64,000 bases of DNA from Stenotrophomonas sp. SAU14A_NAIMI4_5 (GCF_003086795.1 NZ_CP026003.1:2004777-2068776); one strand, 5' to 3'. Positions 50,846 to 60,630 are shown, numbered from the stretch's first letter. Numbers and translations: made by a program. The notes: generated from the letters alone by a model not told the origin.

Positions 50846-51898
50846 ATGAAGCGGATGAAGTGGCAGGGCAGGGCGGCGATGGCCATGGCGCTGGCGGCGG
50901 CGATGGTTCCTGCATGGGCGTGCACGCGCGCGGTCTATCTGGGTGACAACGGCGATGTGATCACCGCCCGGTCGATGGACTGGAAGGTGGACGTTGCCAC
51001 CAACCTGTATGTCCTGCCGCGCGGCATCGAACGTACCGGCCAGGCCGGACCGAAGTCGGCGAAGTGGACCGCGCGCTACGGCAGCGTGGTGGCGACCGGC
51101 TACGACGTGTCCACCACTGACGGCATGAACGAGAAGGGCCTGGTCGCCAACCTGCTGTGGCTGGTTGAATCGGAGTATCCGCAGCAGCGTGGCAACAAGC
51201 CGGGGCTGGCCATTTCGCTGTGGGCGCAGTACGTGCTGGACAATTTCGACAGCGTGGCCGAGGCCGTGGCTGCACTGGAGCGCGAGCCGTTTGCCATCGT
51301 CACCGACAAGGTGCCCGGTGAGGACCGCCAGGCGACCCTGCATCTTTCGCTGTCTGATGCCACCGGCGACAGCGCCATCATCGAATACATCGGCGGGCGC
51401 CAGGTTATCCATCACGACCGCCGCTACCAGGTGATGACGAACTCGCCGATCTTCGATCAGCAGCTGGCGCTCAATGCTTACTGGAAGAGCATCGGCGGCA
51501 CGGTGATGCTGCCGGGTACCAACCGCTCGGCCGATCGTTTCGCACGCGCCTCGTTCTACATCAATGCCATTCCCAAGGCCGAGGATCCGGTGGAGGCGCT
51601 GGCCAGTGTGTTCAGCGTCATCCGCAACGTATCGGTGCCGTTTGGCATCACCACGCCGGGCGAGCCGAACATCTCTTCCACGCGCTGGCGCACGGTGGCC
51701 GACCACAAGCGCCGGCTGTACTTCTTCGAATCGGCGCTGACGCCCAATACGTTCTGGGTCGATCTGAACAAGGTCGATTTCGGCGGGCAGGTACTCAAGC
51801 TCGACCTGGGCCGGGACCAGCGCAACACCTTCTCCGGTGATGCGCTGTCGCAGTTCGTGCCGAGCAAGCCGTTCACCTTCCTCGGCACCGACGGCTAG
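50846..51898 (+). CDS. Choloylglycine hydrolase/penicillin V acylase-family amidase, exported
   Basis: A 350-aa Ntn hydrolase. The signal peptide ends PAWA and the next residue, Cys26, is the N-terminal nucleophile (CTRAVY). RSMDWK, DGMNEKGL and VMTNSPIFDQQLALN are family motifs. It hydrolyses linear C-N amide bonds. Gram-negative relatives cleave penicillin V or acyl-homoserine lactones. GGAAGGGAG precedes ATG 50846. The natural substrate is unknown. Confidence 0.9.
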   Translation: MKRMKWQGRAAMAMALAAAMVPAWACTRAVYLGDNGDVITARSMDWKVDVATNLYVLPRGIERTGQAGPKSAKWTARYGSVVATGYDVSTTDGMNEKGLVANLLWLVESEYPQQRGNKPGLAISLWAQYVLDNFDSVAEAVAALEREPFAIVTDKVPGEDRQATLHLSLSDATGDSAIIEYIGGRQVIHHDRRYQVMTNSPIFDQQLALNAYWKSIGGTVMLPGTNRSADRFARASFYINAIPKAEDPVEALASVFSVIRNVSVPFGITTPGEPNISSTRWRTVADHKRRLYFFESALTPNTFWVDLNKVDFGGQVLKLDLGRDQRNTFSGDALSQFVPSKPFTFLGTDG

Positions 51899-52680
51899 GG
51901 CGCGCGGCTGTCGTCCTTCGGATAGACCGCGAGGATGTCGCAGCCTGGGCGGGCCATGCTGGGAGTGTAGGTGCGGCCGTCATTCTCGATGCCCGAGGGC
52001 ATCAGCACGATGCGGTCGCGGGGGTTGCCGCAGATCAGGCCGTTCTGCAGGCCGGACTGGAAGTCCACGTCGGTGGCGCCGGCAAGAATCGAACAGCTGC
52101 TGGCCAGCTCCACGTGGTAATAGCGATGGCCACCATTGCGGCGTGGGTTGGTTTCCACCACCACGCCTTCCGGGCTTTCGCTCCAGCCGCGCACGTTGCG
52201 GGTGGCGAAGCACACCGCAGACGAGGTCTGGAAGGTATGCGGGGTGTCGCCGCTGCGGCCCCCGCGCCCCTTCGCGCTGACGGTCACGCCGGGCAGGGTG
52301 GCCGCGTACTGGCGGCTGCTTTCGCGGGCGATGGTGGCGAAACTGCGGCCGTCGATCGGCGTGACCGCGCTGACCGCGCAGCTCCGACCGTCAACCACCA
52401 CCCGTTCGCCCGGCTGGCCGCAGGCCCAGCCCTGCGGGGCTTCCAGCCTGAGCGCGTCGGCTTCGTTGACGCCCGGGCAGTCGGCGGCGAAATCAAGGCG
52501 GAAGGCGCGGCCCTGGCCATCGGCGACGGCGATGGCGCTGGGCGTGTCCTGCTCCACCTGCTGCACGTCGCGCGCGTCGAGGCAGCCAGGTGCCGGCGGA
52601 GTACGCAGTTCCTGTGCGTGCAGCGGCGTCACGACAGGGCTGGCAAGGGCCAGTGAGAGAAGCAAAGGTCGGATATTCAT
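51895..52680 (-). CDS. Secreted protein with two DUF6491-like domains
   Basis: A 261-aa protein with signal peptide MNIRPLLLSLALASPVVTPLHA. Two halves share a pattern: Cys, ARDV/TRNV, hydrophobic strand, then Cys, CG..G/D and a final Cys (PGCLDARDV...FAADC...WACGQPGERV...SCAV, and VCFATRNV...ASSCSI...LICGNPRDRI...GCDIL). Several Cys residues suggest disulphides in the periplasm. An ATG one codon earlier (52683) is an alternative start. The function is unknown. It overlaps the amidase gene end by 4 bp, convergently. Confidence 0.78.
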   Translation of the reverse strand: MNIRPLLLSLALASPVVTPLHAQELRTPPAPGCLDARDVQQVEQDTPSAIAVADGQGRAFRLDFAADCPGVNEADALRLEAPQGWACGQPGERVVVDGRSCAVSAVTPIDGRSFATIARESSRQYAATLPGVTVSAKGRGGRSGDTPHTFQTSSAVCFATRNVRGWSESPEGVVVETNPRRNGGHRYYHVELASSCSILAGATDVDFQSGLQNGLICGNPRDRIVLMPSGIENDGRTYTPSMARPGCDILAVYPKDDSRAP

Positions 52681-52783
52681 CATGCAATCCTTGCGGGGTG
52701 AACATCGCCCGAACATAGCATGCGGTCCTGTCCGCCTTGATGACCACATTGCAGGCCGCACTGCGCACGCGCACACTGCCGCG

Positions 52784-53485
52784 ATGGGCGCCATCTTCCA
52801 CCTGCGGCACTACGGCCAGTCAACGGGCCTGGACCGTCACGACTACGCACAGTGGGTGCTGCCGCTGCAGGGCGAGCTGCAGTTCGAGCTGGAAGGTCGC
52901 GGCGGCCGCCTGGACCTGCTGCAGGGGGCCTTCGTTGCCGCCGGCGAGGCGCATGACCAGATGGCGCACGGGCCGAACGGTTTCGTGATCGTCGATTGCG
53001 GCCCGGGCGTGCTGGATGACCTGACCCAGGAGCACCTCAGCCGCCAGCGCTGGCTGCACCTCCCGCTTTCACTGCGCCAGCGCCTGGCCCAGGTGCGGGT
53101 GGGCGGCTGCATGCCGGAGCTGCTGCCCGACCTGCTGCGGGTGTTTGCCCCTGCAGGCAGTGGTGCGCGGCTGCAGGCCCTGTGTGCGGCCGTGCAGGCC
53201 GAACCCGGGCAGGCATGGCCGGTGGCGCGCATGGCGGCCCATGTGGGCGTCAGCGAAAGCCGGCTGCATGCCTTGTTCCAGCGCGAATTCGGGGTCAGTC
53301 CGCAGGCGTGGCTCAGCGCCAGCCGGCTGCGCTGGGCCAAGCATGCGTTGCTGACCAGTGCAGCGCCGATCAGCGATATCGCGCTGGCGGCGGGCTATTC
53401 CGAACAGAGCGCACTGACCCGTGCGCTGCGCCGCGAGACGGGCCTGACCCCGAGCGGCTGGCGGCGCGGTGAAGCGTCTCCGTAG
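52784..53485 (+). CDS. AraC family transcriptional regulator
   Basis: A 233-aa regulator. N-terminal cupin-like sensor domain (HDYAQWVLPLQGELQFELEGRGGRLDLLQGAFVAAGEAHDQ), then two C-terminal HTHs (RMAAHVGVSESRLHALFQREFGVSPQAWLSASRL, PISDIALAAGYSEQSALTRALRRETGLTPSGWRR). Its TAG stop lies in the GTAG of a long REP palindrome. Its target may be the EamA exporter 143 bp downstream. Confidence 0.85.
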   Translation: MGAIFHLRHYGQSTGLDRHDYAQWVLPLQGELQFELEGRGGRLDLLQGAFVAAGEAHDQMAHGPNGFVIVDCGPGVLDDLTQEHLSRQRWLHLPLSLRQRLAQVRVGGCMPELLPDLLRVFAPAGSGARLQALCAAVQAEPGQAWPVARMAAHVGVSESRLHALFQREFGVSPQAWLSASRLRWAKHALLTSAAPISDIALAAGYSEQSALTRALRRETGLTPSGWRRGEASP

Positions 53486-53541
53486 AGTCGAGCTTGCTCG
53501 ACTGGCTTTCCTGAACGCAGTCGAGCAAGCTCGACTCTACG
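53481..53541. repeat. REP palindrome with 24-bp perfect arms
   Basis: Arms 53481-53504 and 53518-53541 are exact complements (starting CGTAGAGTCGAGC), with a 13-nt loop. It overlaps the araC stop codon and could act as a terminator or mRNA-stabilising hairpin. Confidence 0.75.
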
Positions 53542-53628
53542 AAGAGATTGGGCAGTAGCCTCGGTCAAGACGCCGCGCCCATCGCCGCCTACACTGCGCG
53601 GCCTGTTCTCTCCCCCGAAGAACCTGAT

Positions 53629-54579
53629 ATGCGCAACAACCCGATGGCCCTGGGCATCGCCAATGGCGTTGCCGCTGGCGCGCTGTGGGGCGTGGTCTTC
53701 CTCGCGCCTGCCGTGCTGCATTCCTTCAACGCATTGCAGCTGTCCGCCGGCCGCTACCTGGTCTACGGCCTGATCGCGGTGATCCTGCTGCTGCCGCGCT
53801 GGAAGCGCTTGGCGCCGCAGTTGGGCCGTGCGGAGTGGCTGGGTCTGCTGTGGCTCAGCCTGGCCGGCAACCTGGTGTATTTCCTGCTGCTGGCCGCGGC
53901 CGTGCAGTGGGCCGGTGGCGCGGCGGCCTCGCTCATCGTCGGCCTGATTCCGGTGGTGGTGACCCTGGTGGGCGTGCGCGAGAAGGGTGCGGTGCCGCTG
54001 AAGCAGCTGCTGCCCGCGCTGGGCCTGTGCGTGCTGGGCGTGGCCCTGGTCGGCTGGGAATCGCTGATGTCCGAGCACCTGGGCACGCCGTGGCGGCAGC
54101 GCCTGATCGGCCTGGTCTGCGCCTTTGGTGCGCTTTTTTCCTGGGCGCTGTACTCGGTGGGCAACAGTCGTTGGCTGGCCCGGCGCGCCGATCTGTCCAG
54201 CCATGACTGGTCGCTGCTGACCGGCGTCACCACTGGCGGCCTGTCGCTGCTGCTGGTGCCGATGGCCTTCATCGGCCAGACCGCCGGCCACACCCCCGCG
54301 CAGTGGAGCCTGTTCTGGGTGATCAGCGCCGGCGTCGCGGTCATCGCCTCGATCATCGGCAACGCGTTCTGGAACCGTGCCAGCCGCCTGCTGCCGTTGA
54401 CCCTGACCGGGCAGATGATCGTGTTCGAAACCCTGTTCGCGCTGCTCTACGCGTTTGCCTGGCAGTGGCGCTGGCCGACCCTGCTGGAAGCGCTGGCGAT
54501 CGTGTTCCTGGTGGCGGGCGTGCTGCTGTGTGCCCACGCGCACCGCGCCCCGCGTGCGATCGCCGAACATGCCGGCTGA
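53629..54579 (+). CDS. EamA/DMT-family transporter
   Basis: A 316-aa ten-helix protein with two EamA repeats (GIANGVAAGALWGVVFLAPAVLHSFNALQLSAGRYLVYGLIAVILLLPRW; second half from about 160, ending LTLTGQMIVFETLFALLYAFAWQWRWPTLLEALAIVFLVAGVLLCAHAH). Substrate unknown. An AraC regulator precedes it. Confidence 0.88.
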   Translation: MRNNPMALGIANGVAAGALWGVVFLAPAVLHSFNALQLSAGRYLVYGLIAVILLLPRWKRLAPQLGRAEWLGLLWLSLAGNLVYFLLLAAAVQWAGGAAASLIVGLIPVVVTLVGVREKGAVPLKQLLPALGLCVLGVALVGWESLMSEHLGTPWRQRLIGLVCAFGALFSWALYSVGNSRWLARRADLSSHDWSLLTGVTTGGLSLLLVPMAFIGQTAGHTPAQWSLFWVISAGVAVIASIIGNAFWNRASRLLPLTLTGQMIVFETLFALLYAFAWQWRWPTLLEALAIVFLVAGVLLCAHAHRAPRAIAEHAG

Positions 54580-54680
54580 TTGCCCGCCTCAAGCGCGCTG
54601 ATGCCTGCTTCGTCTCAATTGCAACCAAATGGCTGCACGTTGGGCGATGATCGAAACAAACGATTTTTGCATCGCAGCAC

Positions 54681-54710
54681 TTGACAGGCCCCCGGCGCAC
54701 GGTGTTTTCT
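54681..54710 (+). promoter_or_regulatory. thr operon promoter candidate
   Basis: TTGACA (54681-54686), 18-bp spacer and a T-rich weak -10 (TTTTCT, 54705-54710). Transcription would then begin close to the leader-peptide ATG at 54718. Confidence 0.55.
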
Positions 54711-54717
54711 GTGCGCC

Positions 54718-54852
54718 ATGGTCTTCGATGCCGCCCTCGCCAGCCTGATTGCCCCCGCTTCCGCGGGCGGGTCGACTGCGCCGGTCGCCATCACCACCAT
54801 TATTACCACCACCGCCACCACTGCCCTGGTGCGGCCCGTCGTCTTCGTGTAA
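54718..54852 (+). CDS. thrL: Threonine operon leader peptide
   Basis: A 44-aa ORF rich in regulatory codons: ...VAITTIITTTATTALVRPVVFV, with nine Thr and three Ile codons in 15 residues, directly upstream of thrABC. This is the hallmark of attenuation by Thr/Ile tRNA charging. No ribosome site is visible before the ATG, and the promoter lies so close that the message may be leaderless. Confidence 0.88.
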   Translation: MVFDAALASLIAPASAGGSTAPVAITTIITTTATTALVRPVVFV

Positions 54853-54934
54853 CTCCCGAAAACAACGGCCCCGCACCATCCAGGTGACGGGGAAACCCAC
54901 CACCTGCATGTGACGGGGCCTCCTACCGAGGTCT
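54828..54934 (+). promoter_or_regulatory. thr attenuator, competing hairpins
   Basis: GGTGCGG (54828-54834, inside thrL) can pair with CCGCACC (54871-54877). The overlapping GGCCCCG (54867-54873) can instead pair with CGGGGCC (54914-54920). CAGGTG/CACCTG (54881/54901) forms a further stem. CCTC-ctacc-GAGG at about 54920-54932 hides the thrA ribosome site. No U-run follows, so control may be translational or Rho-dependent rather than by intrinsic termination. Confidence 0.6.
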
Positions 54935-54936
54935 GC

Positions 54937-57441
54937 ATGTCTTCCCACGCCCCCGCCCATCCCGCTGCACCGGCCGACCTGGCCGCACCGTCCACCGTCG
55001 TGCACAAGTTCGGCGGCACCTCGGTGGCCAACGCCGAACGCTACCGCCATGTGGCCGGCCTGCTGCTGGCCCGTCCCGAGCCGCTGCAGGTCACCGTCGT
55101 GTCGGCGATGAAGGGCGTCACCGATGCGCTGATCGAACTGGCCCAGCTGGCGGCACGCGGCGATGCAGGCTGGCGCGAGGCCTGGCATGCCCTGCGTGCA
55201 CGCCATCGCGGCGCGGCGGTGGCCCTGCTCGGCGAGCAGGTGGGCGAGACCGTGGAGTGGATCGACGTGCGCTTCGACCACCTGGCCGAGGTGCTCGGCG
55301 CGCTGGCAGTGATCGGTGAGCTGCCGCGCGAGGTGCTGGACCGCGTGCAGGGGCTGGGCGAAGTGTTCTCCGCGCAGCTGCTGGGCATGCACCTGCAGGC
55401 ACTCGGCGAGGAGTGCGCGGTGCTGGACGCGCGTGATGTGCTGGTCGTCGGCCATGGCGAGCTGGGCGTGGACGTGGACTGGGAGGCCAGTGCTGACCGC
55501 CTGGCGAAATGGCGCCTGCAGCATCCGCAGCCGCGCGTGGTCGCCACCGGTTTTGTCGCCCGCGACCGCGCGGACCGCATCACCACGCTGGGCCGCAACG
55601 GCAGCGACTACTCCGGCGCGATCTTCGCTGCGCTGTTCAACGCCGATGAGCTGCACATCTGGACCGACGTCGATGGCGTGCTGTCGGCGGATCCGCGGCT
55701 GGTGCCGGAGGCCGTGCAGCTGGAGGCGCTCAGCTACGACGAAGCCTGTGAGCTGGCCTATTTCGGTGCCAAGGTCGTGCATCCGCAGACCATGTCGCCG
55801 GCCATCCGCCTGGGCCTGCCGATCTTCATCCGCAACACCTTCCATCCGGCGCACCCGGGCACGCGCATCAGCGCAGAACGCTCGCCGCGCGGGCCGGTGA
55901 AGGGCCTGACCCTGAGCCCCGACCTGGCCCTGCTGAACCTGGAGGGCACCGGCCTGATGGGCGTGCCGGGCACCGCCGAACGCGTGTTCTCGGCACTGCG
56001 CCAGGCGCAGGTGTCGGTGGTGATGATCTCGCAGGGGTCTTCCGAACACTCGATCTGCTGCGTGGTGAAGGCCGGCGAGGCCGCGCGTGGACGTGAGGCC
56101 CTGCTGCATGCATTCGCCCACGAACTGGCGGTGGGCCAGGTGCAGCGTGTGCAGGTCGGCGAGGGCGTCAGCGTGCTGGCCGCCGTGGGTGACGGCATGG
56201 CCGGCCAGCCCGGTGTGGCCGCACGCCTGTTCGAGGCGCTGGGCCGAGCACAGGTGAACATCCTGGCGATCGCGCAGGGCTCGTCCGAGCGCAACATCTC
56301 CGTGGCCGTGGCCAGCGCCGACGCAACACGCGCCCTGCGTGCCGCGCACGCCGGCTTCTGGCTCTCGCCGCAGACCTTCGCGGTGGGCGTGATCGGGCCG
56401 GGCAATGTCGGCGCGGCGCTGCTGGACCAGCTGCTGGCCGCGCGCCCGCAGCTGCTGGCCAAGGCCAACGTCGACCTGCGCCTGCGTGCGCTGGCCTCGC
56501 GCTCGCGCATGCGCCTGGAAGCCGATGTCCTGCACGCCGACTGGCGGCAGGCGCTGCACGACGATGGCCAGGCCAGCAACCTGGACGCCTTCACCGAACA
56601 TCTGCTGGCCGCACACCTGCCGCACGCGGTGGTGATCGACTGCAGTGGCAGCGCCGAAGTGGCCGAGCGCTACGAGGGCTGGCTGGCGGCCGGCATCCAT
56701 GTGGTCACCCCGAACAAACAGGCGGGTTCGGGTCCGCTGTCGCGCTACCAGCGCATCCATGCCGCTGCCGCAGCCAGTGGAGCGCGCTTCCGTTACGAAG
56801 CCACGGTGGGCGCCGGCCTGCCGGTGATCACCACGCTGCGCGACCTGGTCGATACCGGCGATGAAGTGCTGGCGGTGGAGGGCATCTTCTCCGGCACGCT
56901 GGCCTGGCTGTTCAATCGATTCGATGGCAGCCAGCCGTTCTCCGAGCTGGTGGCGCAGGCGCGTTCGATGGGCTACACCGAGCCGGACCCGCGCGATGAT
57001 CTGTCCGGCGTGGACGTGGCGCGCAAGCTGGTGATCCTCGCCCGTGAGGCCGGCCACGCGCTCAGCCTGGAACAGGTACAGGTGGAAAGCCTGGTACCGG
57101 CGCTGCTGCGCGATGGCAACGTGGACGACTTCATGGCCCGCCTGGGCGAATCCGATGCCAGCCTGCTGCAGCGTCTCGACGAGGCCCGGTCGCGTGGTGC
57201 GGTGCTGCGCTATGTCGCCCGGCTCGATGCGGAGGGTGCATCGGTGGGCCTGCAGGAACTGCCGGCCGACCACACCTTCGCCAATCTGCGCCTGACCGAC
57301 AACGTGGTGCAGTTCCGCACCCGTCGTTACTGCGACAACCCGCTGGTGGTGCAGGGCCCGGGTGCCGGGCCGGAAGTCACCGCTGCCGGCGTGTTCGCCG
57401 ACCTGCTGCGCGTGGCCGCCGGCGAAGGAGCGCGGCTGTGA
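54937..57441 (+). CDS. thrA: Bifunctional aspartokinase/homoserine dehydrogenase
   Basis: An 834-aa fusion catalysing the first and third steps from aspartate to homoserine. The aspartokinase domain (about 20-300) has [40 protein letters not shown] and [17 protein letters not shown]-like regulatory segments cover about 325-480. Homoserine dehydrogenase (about 488-834) has NAD-binding [37 protein letters not shown] and [13 protein letters not shown] 54937 follows GAGG. It overlaps thrB by GTGA. Confidence 0.96.
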   Translation: MSSHAPAHPAAPADLAAPSTVVHKFGGTSVANAERYRHVAGLLLARPEPLQVTVVSAMKGVTDALIELAQLAARGDAGWREAWHALRARHRGAAVALLGEQVGETVEWIDVRFDHLAEVLGALAVIGELPREVLDRVQGLGEVFSAQLLGMHLQALGEECAVLDARDVLVVGHGELGVDVDWEASADRLAKWRLQHPQPRVVATGFVARDRADRITTLGRNGSDYSGAIFAALFNADELHIWTDVDGVLSADPRLVPEAVQLEALSYDEACELAYFGAKVVHPQTMSPAIRLGLPIFIRNTFHPAHPGTRISAERSPRGPVKGLTLSPDLALLNLEGTGLMGVPGTAERVFSALRQAQVSVVMISQGSSEHSICCVVKAGEAARGREALLHAFAHELAVGQVQRVQVGEGVSVLAAVGDGMAGQPGVAARLFEALGRAQVNILAIAQGSSERNISVAVASADATRALRAAHAGFWLSPQTFAVGVIGPGNVGAALLDQLLAARPQLLAKANVDLRLRALASRSRMRLEADVLHADWRQALHDDGQASNLDAFTEHLLAAHLPHAVVIDCSGSAEVAERYEGWLAAGIHVVTPNKQAGSGPLSRYQRIHAAAAASGARFRYEATVGAGLPVITTLRDLVDTGDEVLAVEGIFSGTLAWLFNRFDGSQPFSELVAQARSMGYTEPDPRDDLSGVDVARKLVILAREAGHALSLEQVQVESLVPALLRDGNVDDFMARLGESDASLLQRLDEARSRGAVLRYVARLDAEGASVGLQELPADHTFANLRLTDNVVQFRTRRYCDNPLVVQGPGAGPEVTAAGVFADLLRVAAGEGARL

Positions 57442-58352
57442 TTGCACGCGCATTCGCGCCCGCGTCCGTGGCCAACGTGGCGGTGGGCTTCGACATTCTC
57501 GGCCATGCCATTGCCGGCATCGGCGATACAGTGACGGTGCGGCGCATCGACGAGCCGACCGTACGCATCGAGGCCATCCGCGGCAGCGCCGTCGAGCTGC
57601 CACGGGGTGCGCCAGGCAACACGGCCGGGGCCGCGCTGATCTCGCTGCGCGAGGGCCTGGGTCTTCCGTATGGCTTCGCCGTCGAGATCGACAAGGGCAT
57701 TCCGTTCGGCTCGGGCATGGGTGGTTCGGCCGCCTCGTGCGTGGCCGCGCTGGTCGCCGCCAACGCGCTGCTCGATGCACCGCTGCCGCGCGAAGCGCTT
57801 TACCCGCATGCACTGGATGGCGAGGCAGTGGCCAGCGGCGGGCGCCACGGCGACAACGTCGGTCCGCTGCTGCTGGGCGGACTGGCGCTGTGCACCGCTG
57901 ATCGCCTGGTGCCGATCCCGGTGCCGGCCAGCTGGCACAGCCTGCTGGTGCATCCGCACGCAGTGCTGGAGACCCGGCGCGCGCGTGCGGCACTGCAGGG
58001 CAGCTATGCGCTGGGCGAGTTCGTCGCGCAGAGCGCCAACCTTGCCCTGGTGCTCAGTGGTTGCCATCGCAGCGATGCGGCCCTGGTGCGTGCCGGCCTG
58101 CGCGACGTGCTGGTGGAACCGCGTCGCGCCGCGCTGATCGCCGGCTTCGACGCTGCACGCGATGCCGCGTTGGCAGCCAACGCGATGGGCGCGGGCATTT
58201 CCGGTGCCGGCCCGAGTGTGTTTGCCTGGTTTGAAGATGCCGACCAAGCCCATGCCGCTGCGGCGCCCGTGCGTGCGGCGTTTGCCGCCGCAGGCTTCGA
58301 CAGCGAAGCCTGGGTCTCGCCGCTGGACGCTGCTGGAGCGCGACTGTGCTGA
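57438..58352 (+). CDS. thrB: Homoserine kinase
   Basis: A 304-aa GHMP kinase phosphorylating homoserine. ATP-binding motif [32 protein letters not shown] near the start; C-terminal [15 protein letters not shown]. The GTG start overlaps the thrA stop (GTGA), indicating translational coupling. Confidence 0.96.
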   Translation: MIARAFAPASVANVAVGFDILGHAIAGIGDTVTVRRIDEPTVRIEAIRGSAVELPRGAPGNTAGAALISLREGLGLPYGFAVEIDKGIPFGSGMGGSAASCVAALVAANALLDAPLPREALYPHALDGEAVASGGRHGDNVGPLLLGGLALCTADRLVPIPVPASWHSLLVHPHAVLETRRARAALQGSYALGEFVAQSANLALVLSGCHRSDAALVRAGLRDVLVEPRRAALIAGFDAARDAALAANAMGAGISGAGPSVFAWFEDADQAHAAAAPVRAAFAAAGFDSEAWVSPLDAAGARLC

Positions 58353-58381
58353 ATCCTTCCCCCTTGCTGGATACCGAGCTC

Positions 58382-59674
58382 ATGCAATTCGTTTCGACCC
58401 GAGGGCATGCGCCCGCCGTTGGCCTGAGTGCCGCCATCGCCGCCGGCCTGGCCCCGGATGGCGGCCTGTACGTGCCCGACGTGTTGCCTGCGCCGCGCGA
58501 ACTGCACGCCGGTGCCACCCTCGCCGAGACCGCTGCCGATCTGCTGGCGCCTTTTTTCGAAGGTGATCCGCTGCAGGACGCACTGCCGGAGATCTGCCGC
58601 GAGGCCTTCGATTTCCCGGTACCGCTGCGTGCGCTGGGCCGTGACGGCGACCATGTGCTGGAGCTGTTCCATGGCCCGACCGCCGCGTTCAAGGACATCG
58701 GCGCGCGCTTCCTCGCCGGCACGTTGTCGCGCCTGCAGGCGGGCAAGGACCGTGACCTGACGATTGTCGTGGCCACCTCCGGCGATACCGGTGCCGCGGT
58801 GGCAGCGGCCTTCCATCGCCAGCCCGGCGTGCGCGTGGTGGTGCTGTATCCCGATGGCCGTGTTTCGCCGCGCCAGGCACACCAGCTGGGCTGCTTCGGC
58901 GACAACATCCAGGCGCTGCGCGTGGGCGGCTCGTTCGATGACTGCCAGGCGAAGGTCAAGCAGGCGCTGGCCGACACCGACCTGCAGGCGCAGGTGCCGC
59001 TGAGTTCGGCCAACAGCATCAGCCTGGGCCGGCTGCTGCCGCAGATGAGCTACTACGCGCATGCGGCGCTGACCCACCACGCGCGCACGCGGCGTCGCCT
59101 CAACCTGGTGGTGCCGACCGGCAACCTGGGCAATGCGATGGCCGCCGTGCTGGCACGTGCGCTGGGCGTGCCGATCGGCCAGATCGTGCTGGCCACCAAT
59201 GCCAATGCGGTGCTCCCGGCCTACTTCAACGGCGGCGACTACCAGCCGCAGGCCAGCGTGGCTACCGTGGCCAATGCGATGGATGTGGGCGCGCCGAGCA
59301 ACTTCGAGCGCCTGCGCTGGCTGTATGCCGATGACGATGCGGAACTGCGTGCTGCGTTCCGCGCGTTCGCGGTGGATGACGTGACCATCCGCGCGACCAT
59401 CGCCAGTGCGCATGCCAGCAGCGGCGAGCTGTTCTGCCCGCACACCGCCACTGCGGTGAAAGTGCTGCAGGACCTGCGTGCGCGCGGCGCCAAGGGTGAC
59501 TGGGCGGTGGTGTCGACGGCGCATCCGGCCAAGTTCGAGGCGGTCGTGGAGCCGTTGATCGGCGAAAGCGTGGCGGTGCCGCCGGCACTGGAAGCGCTGC
59601 TACAGCGGCCGGCACATGCCGAGCCGCTGGCCGCAGATTACGCGGCGCTGCGCGAGGTGTTGCTGCGCCGGTAG
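58382..59674 (+). CDS. thrC: Threonine synthase
   Basis: A 430-aa PLP enzyme converting O-phosphohomoserine to threonine. Start MQFVSTRGHAPAVGLS matches the family. The PLP lysine is in HGPTAAFKDIGARF, and TSGDTGAAVAAAF and VVPTGNLGNAMAAVLAR bind phosphate. An in-frame GTG at 58346 inside the thrB end is an alternative, but GAG before ATG 58382 and homology favour the latter. The TAG stop lies in a SMAG REP. Confidence 0.94.
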   Translation: MQFVSTRGHAPAVGLSAAIAAGLAPDGGLYVPDVLPAPRELHAGATLAETAADLLAPFFEGDPLQDALPEICREAFDFPVPLRALGRDGDHVLELFHGPTAAFKDIGARFLAGTLSRLQAGKDRDLTIVVATSGDTGAAVAAAFHRQPGVRVVVLYPDGRVSPRQAHQLGCFGDNIQALRVGGSFDDCQAKVKQALADTDLQAQVPLSSANSISLGRLLPQMSYYAHAALTHHARTRRRLNLVVPTGNLGNAMAAVLARALGVPIGQIVLATNANAVLPAYFNGGDYQPQASVATVANAMDVGAPSNFERLRWLYADDDAELRAAFRAFAVDDVTIRATIASAHASSGELFCPHTATAVKVLQDLRARGAKGDWAVVSTAHPAKFEAVVEPLIGESVAVPPALEALLQRPAHAEPLAADYAALREVLLRR

Positions 59675-59716
59675 CGCCGGGCCATGCCCGGCGGGTATTG
59701 CCGGCCTCTGGCCGGC
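59671..59716. repeat. SMAG REP plus second hairpin after thrC
   Basis: GTAGCGCCGGGCCATGCCCGGCGG at 59671-59694 is followed by GCCGGC-ctct-GGCCGGC at 59700-59716. The GTAG contributes the thrC stop. It sits between convergent thrC and the fnr-type gene. Confidence 0.7.
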
Positions 59717-59738
59717 AACACCGTGAACCGCGCGACGG

Positions 59739-60491
59739 TCAGGCCAGCCCTTCGCCCGCCAGCGTACGCAGCCCATCCTCGTCGAGGATCTCCACCACGT
59801 TCAGATGGGGCAGGGCGATCAGGCCCTGCTGGCGCAGCTTGGTGAAGGTGCGGCTGACCGTTTCCATGGTCAGGCCAAGATGGTCGGCGATATCGCCGCG
59901 GCCCATCGGCAGCGACACGCGCAGGCCATCGCCGCCCAGCCTGGCTTCGCGTGCGGCCAGGCGCAGCAGGAAGTCGGCCAGCTTTTCGGCCGGTTGCAGG
60001 CGGGCCAGTGCCAGCGCGGCGTCCTGGGCGGCGTCCAGTTCCTGGCAGGCGCGCTGCAGCAGCTTGCGTTCCAGGTGCGGGAAGCGGCCGCGCAGCGCCT
60101 TCATCTGCGGCAGGGCCACGCGGCAGACGCGGCTGTCAGCGATGGCTTCGATATCGTGGCGATGGTGGTCGCTGCCACTCAGGCCGAGGTAATCACCGGG
60201 CAGCACGAACCCGTTGATCTGGCGACGGCCGTCGGCCAGCGTGCGCACCAGGCGCAGTGCGCCCGCGGTCAATGTATAGACATGCTGGCGTTCTTCGCCG
60301 GTGCGGGCCAGGGTGCTGCCCAGGCCCACCTGCTGCGACACGGTCACCTGTTCCAGTGCCTGCACTTCGTCGGGCGACAGCGCCGAGCAGACCGCCAGGT
60401 GGCGGACCGAGCAGTGCAGGCAGTCCAGCGTGGTGCAGGACGGCGCAGCGTCGTCGTGGGCGGCGGTCGGAGCGCCAAAAGGCCGGGACAT
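59739..60491 (-). CDS. FNR-type CRP-family regulator with N-terminal cysteines
   Basis: A 250-aa CRP/FNR protein. N-terminal Cys19, Cys24, Cys27 and Cys35 plus an internal Cys (DSRVCRVAL) can ligate an oxygen-sensitive [4Fe-4S] cluster. The Cys27-Cys35 spacing (x7) is longer than in E. coli FNR. A cyclic-nucleotide-binding-type beta roll (GEERQHVYTLTAGALRLVR) is followed by the winged HTH PMGRGDIADHLGLTMETVSRTFTKLRQQGLI, with the FNR recognition motif E..SR. Likely activator of microaerobic or anaerobic genes. Confidence 0.9.
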   Translation of the reverse strand: MSRPFGAPTAAHDDAAPSCTTLDCLHCSVRHLAVCSALSPDEVQALEQVTVSQQVGLGSTLARTGEERQHVYTLTAGALRLVRTLADGRRQINGFVLPGDYLGLSGSDHHRHDIEAIADSRVCRVALPQMKALRGRFPHLERKLLQRACQELDAAQDAALALARLQPAEKLADFLLRLAAREARLGGDGLRVSLPMGRGDIADHLGLTMETVSRTFTKLRQQGLIALPHLNVVEILDEDGLRTLAGEGLA

Positions 60492-60630
60492 GGTGCGGAG
60501 GCGTATCACGGGCGGGGGAGGGCTTTATGATACTTCATGCGGCCTTATGGCCCCTGATCGGCGGCTGAGCCATGCGGGGCGGTAGAATGTCGCCCCCTCC
60601 CACGTTCCCGTTCCTGCAGGAGTTCCGCCC

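Noticed and set aside
54589..57993. 1134-codon open frame on the minus strand
   Set aside because: It is antisense to thrA and part of thrB, is rich in His, Arg and Gln, has no domain, and is typical of the open antisense frames of GC-rich genes.
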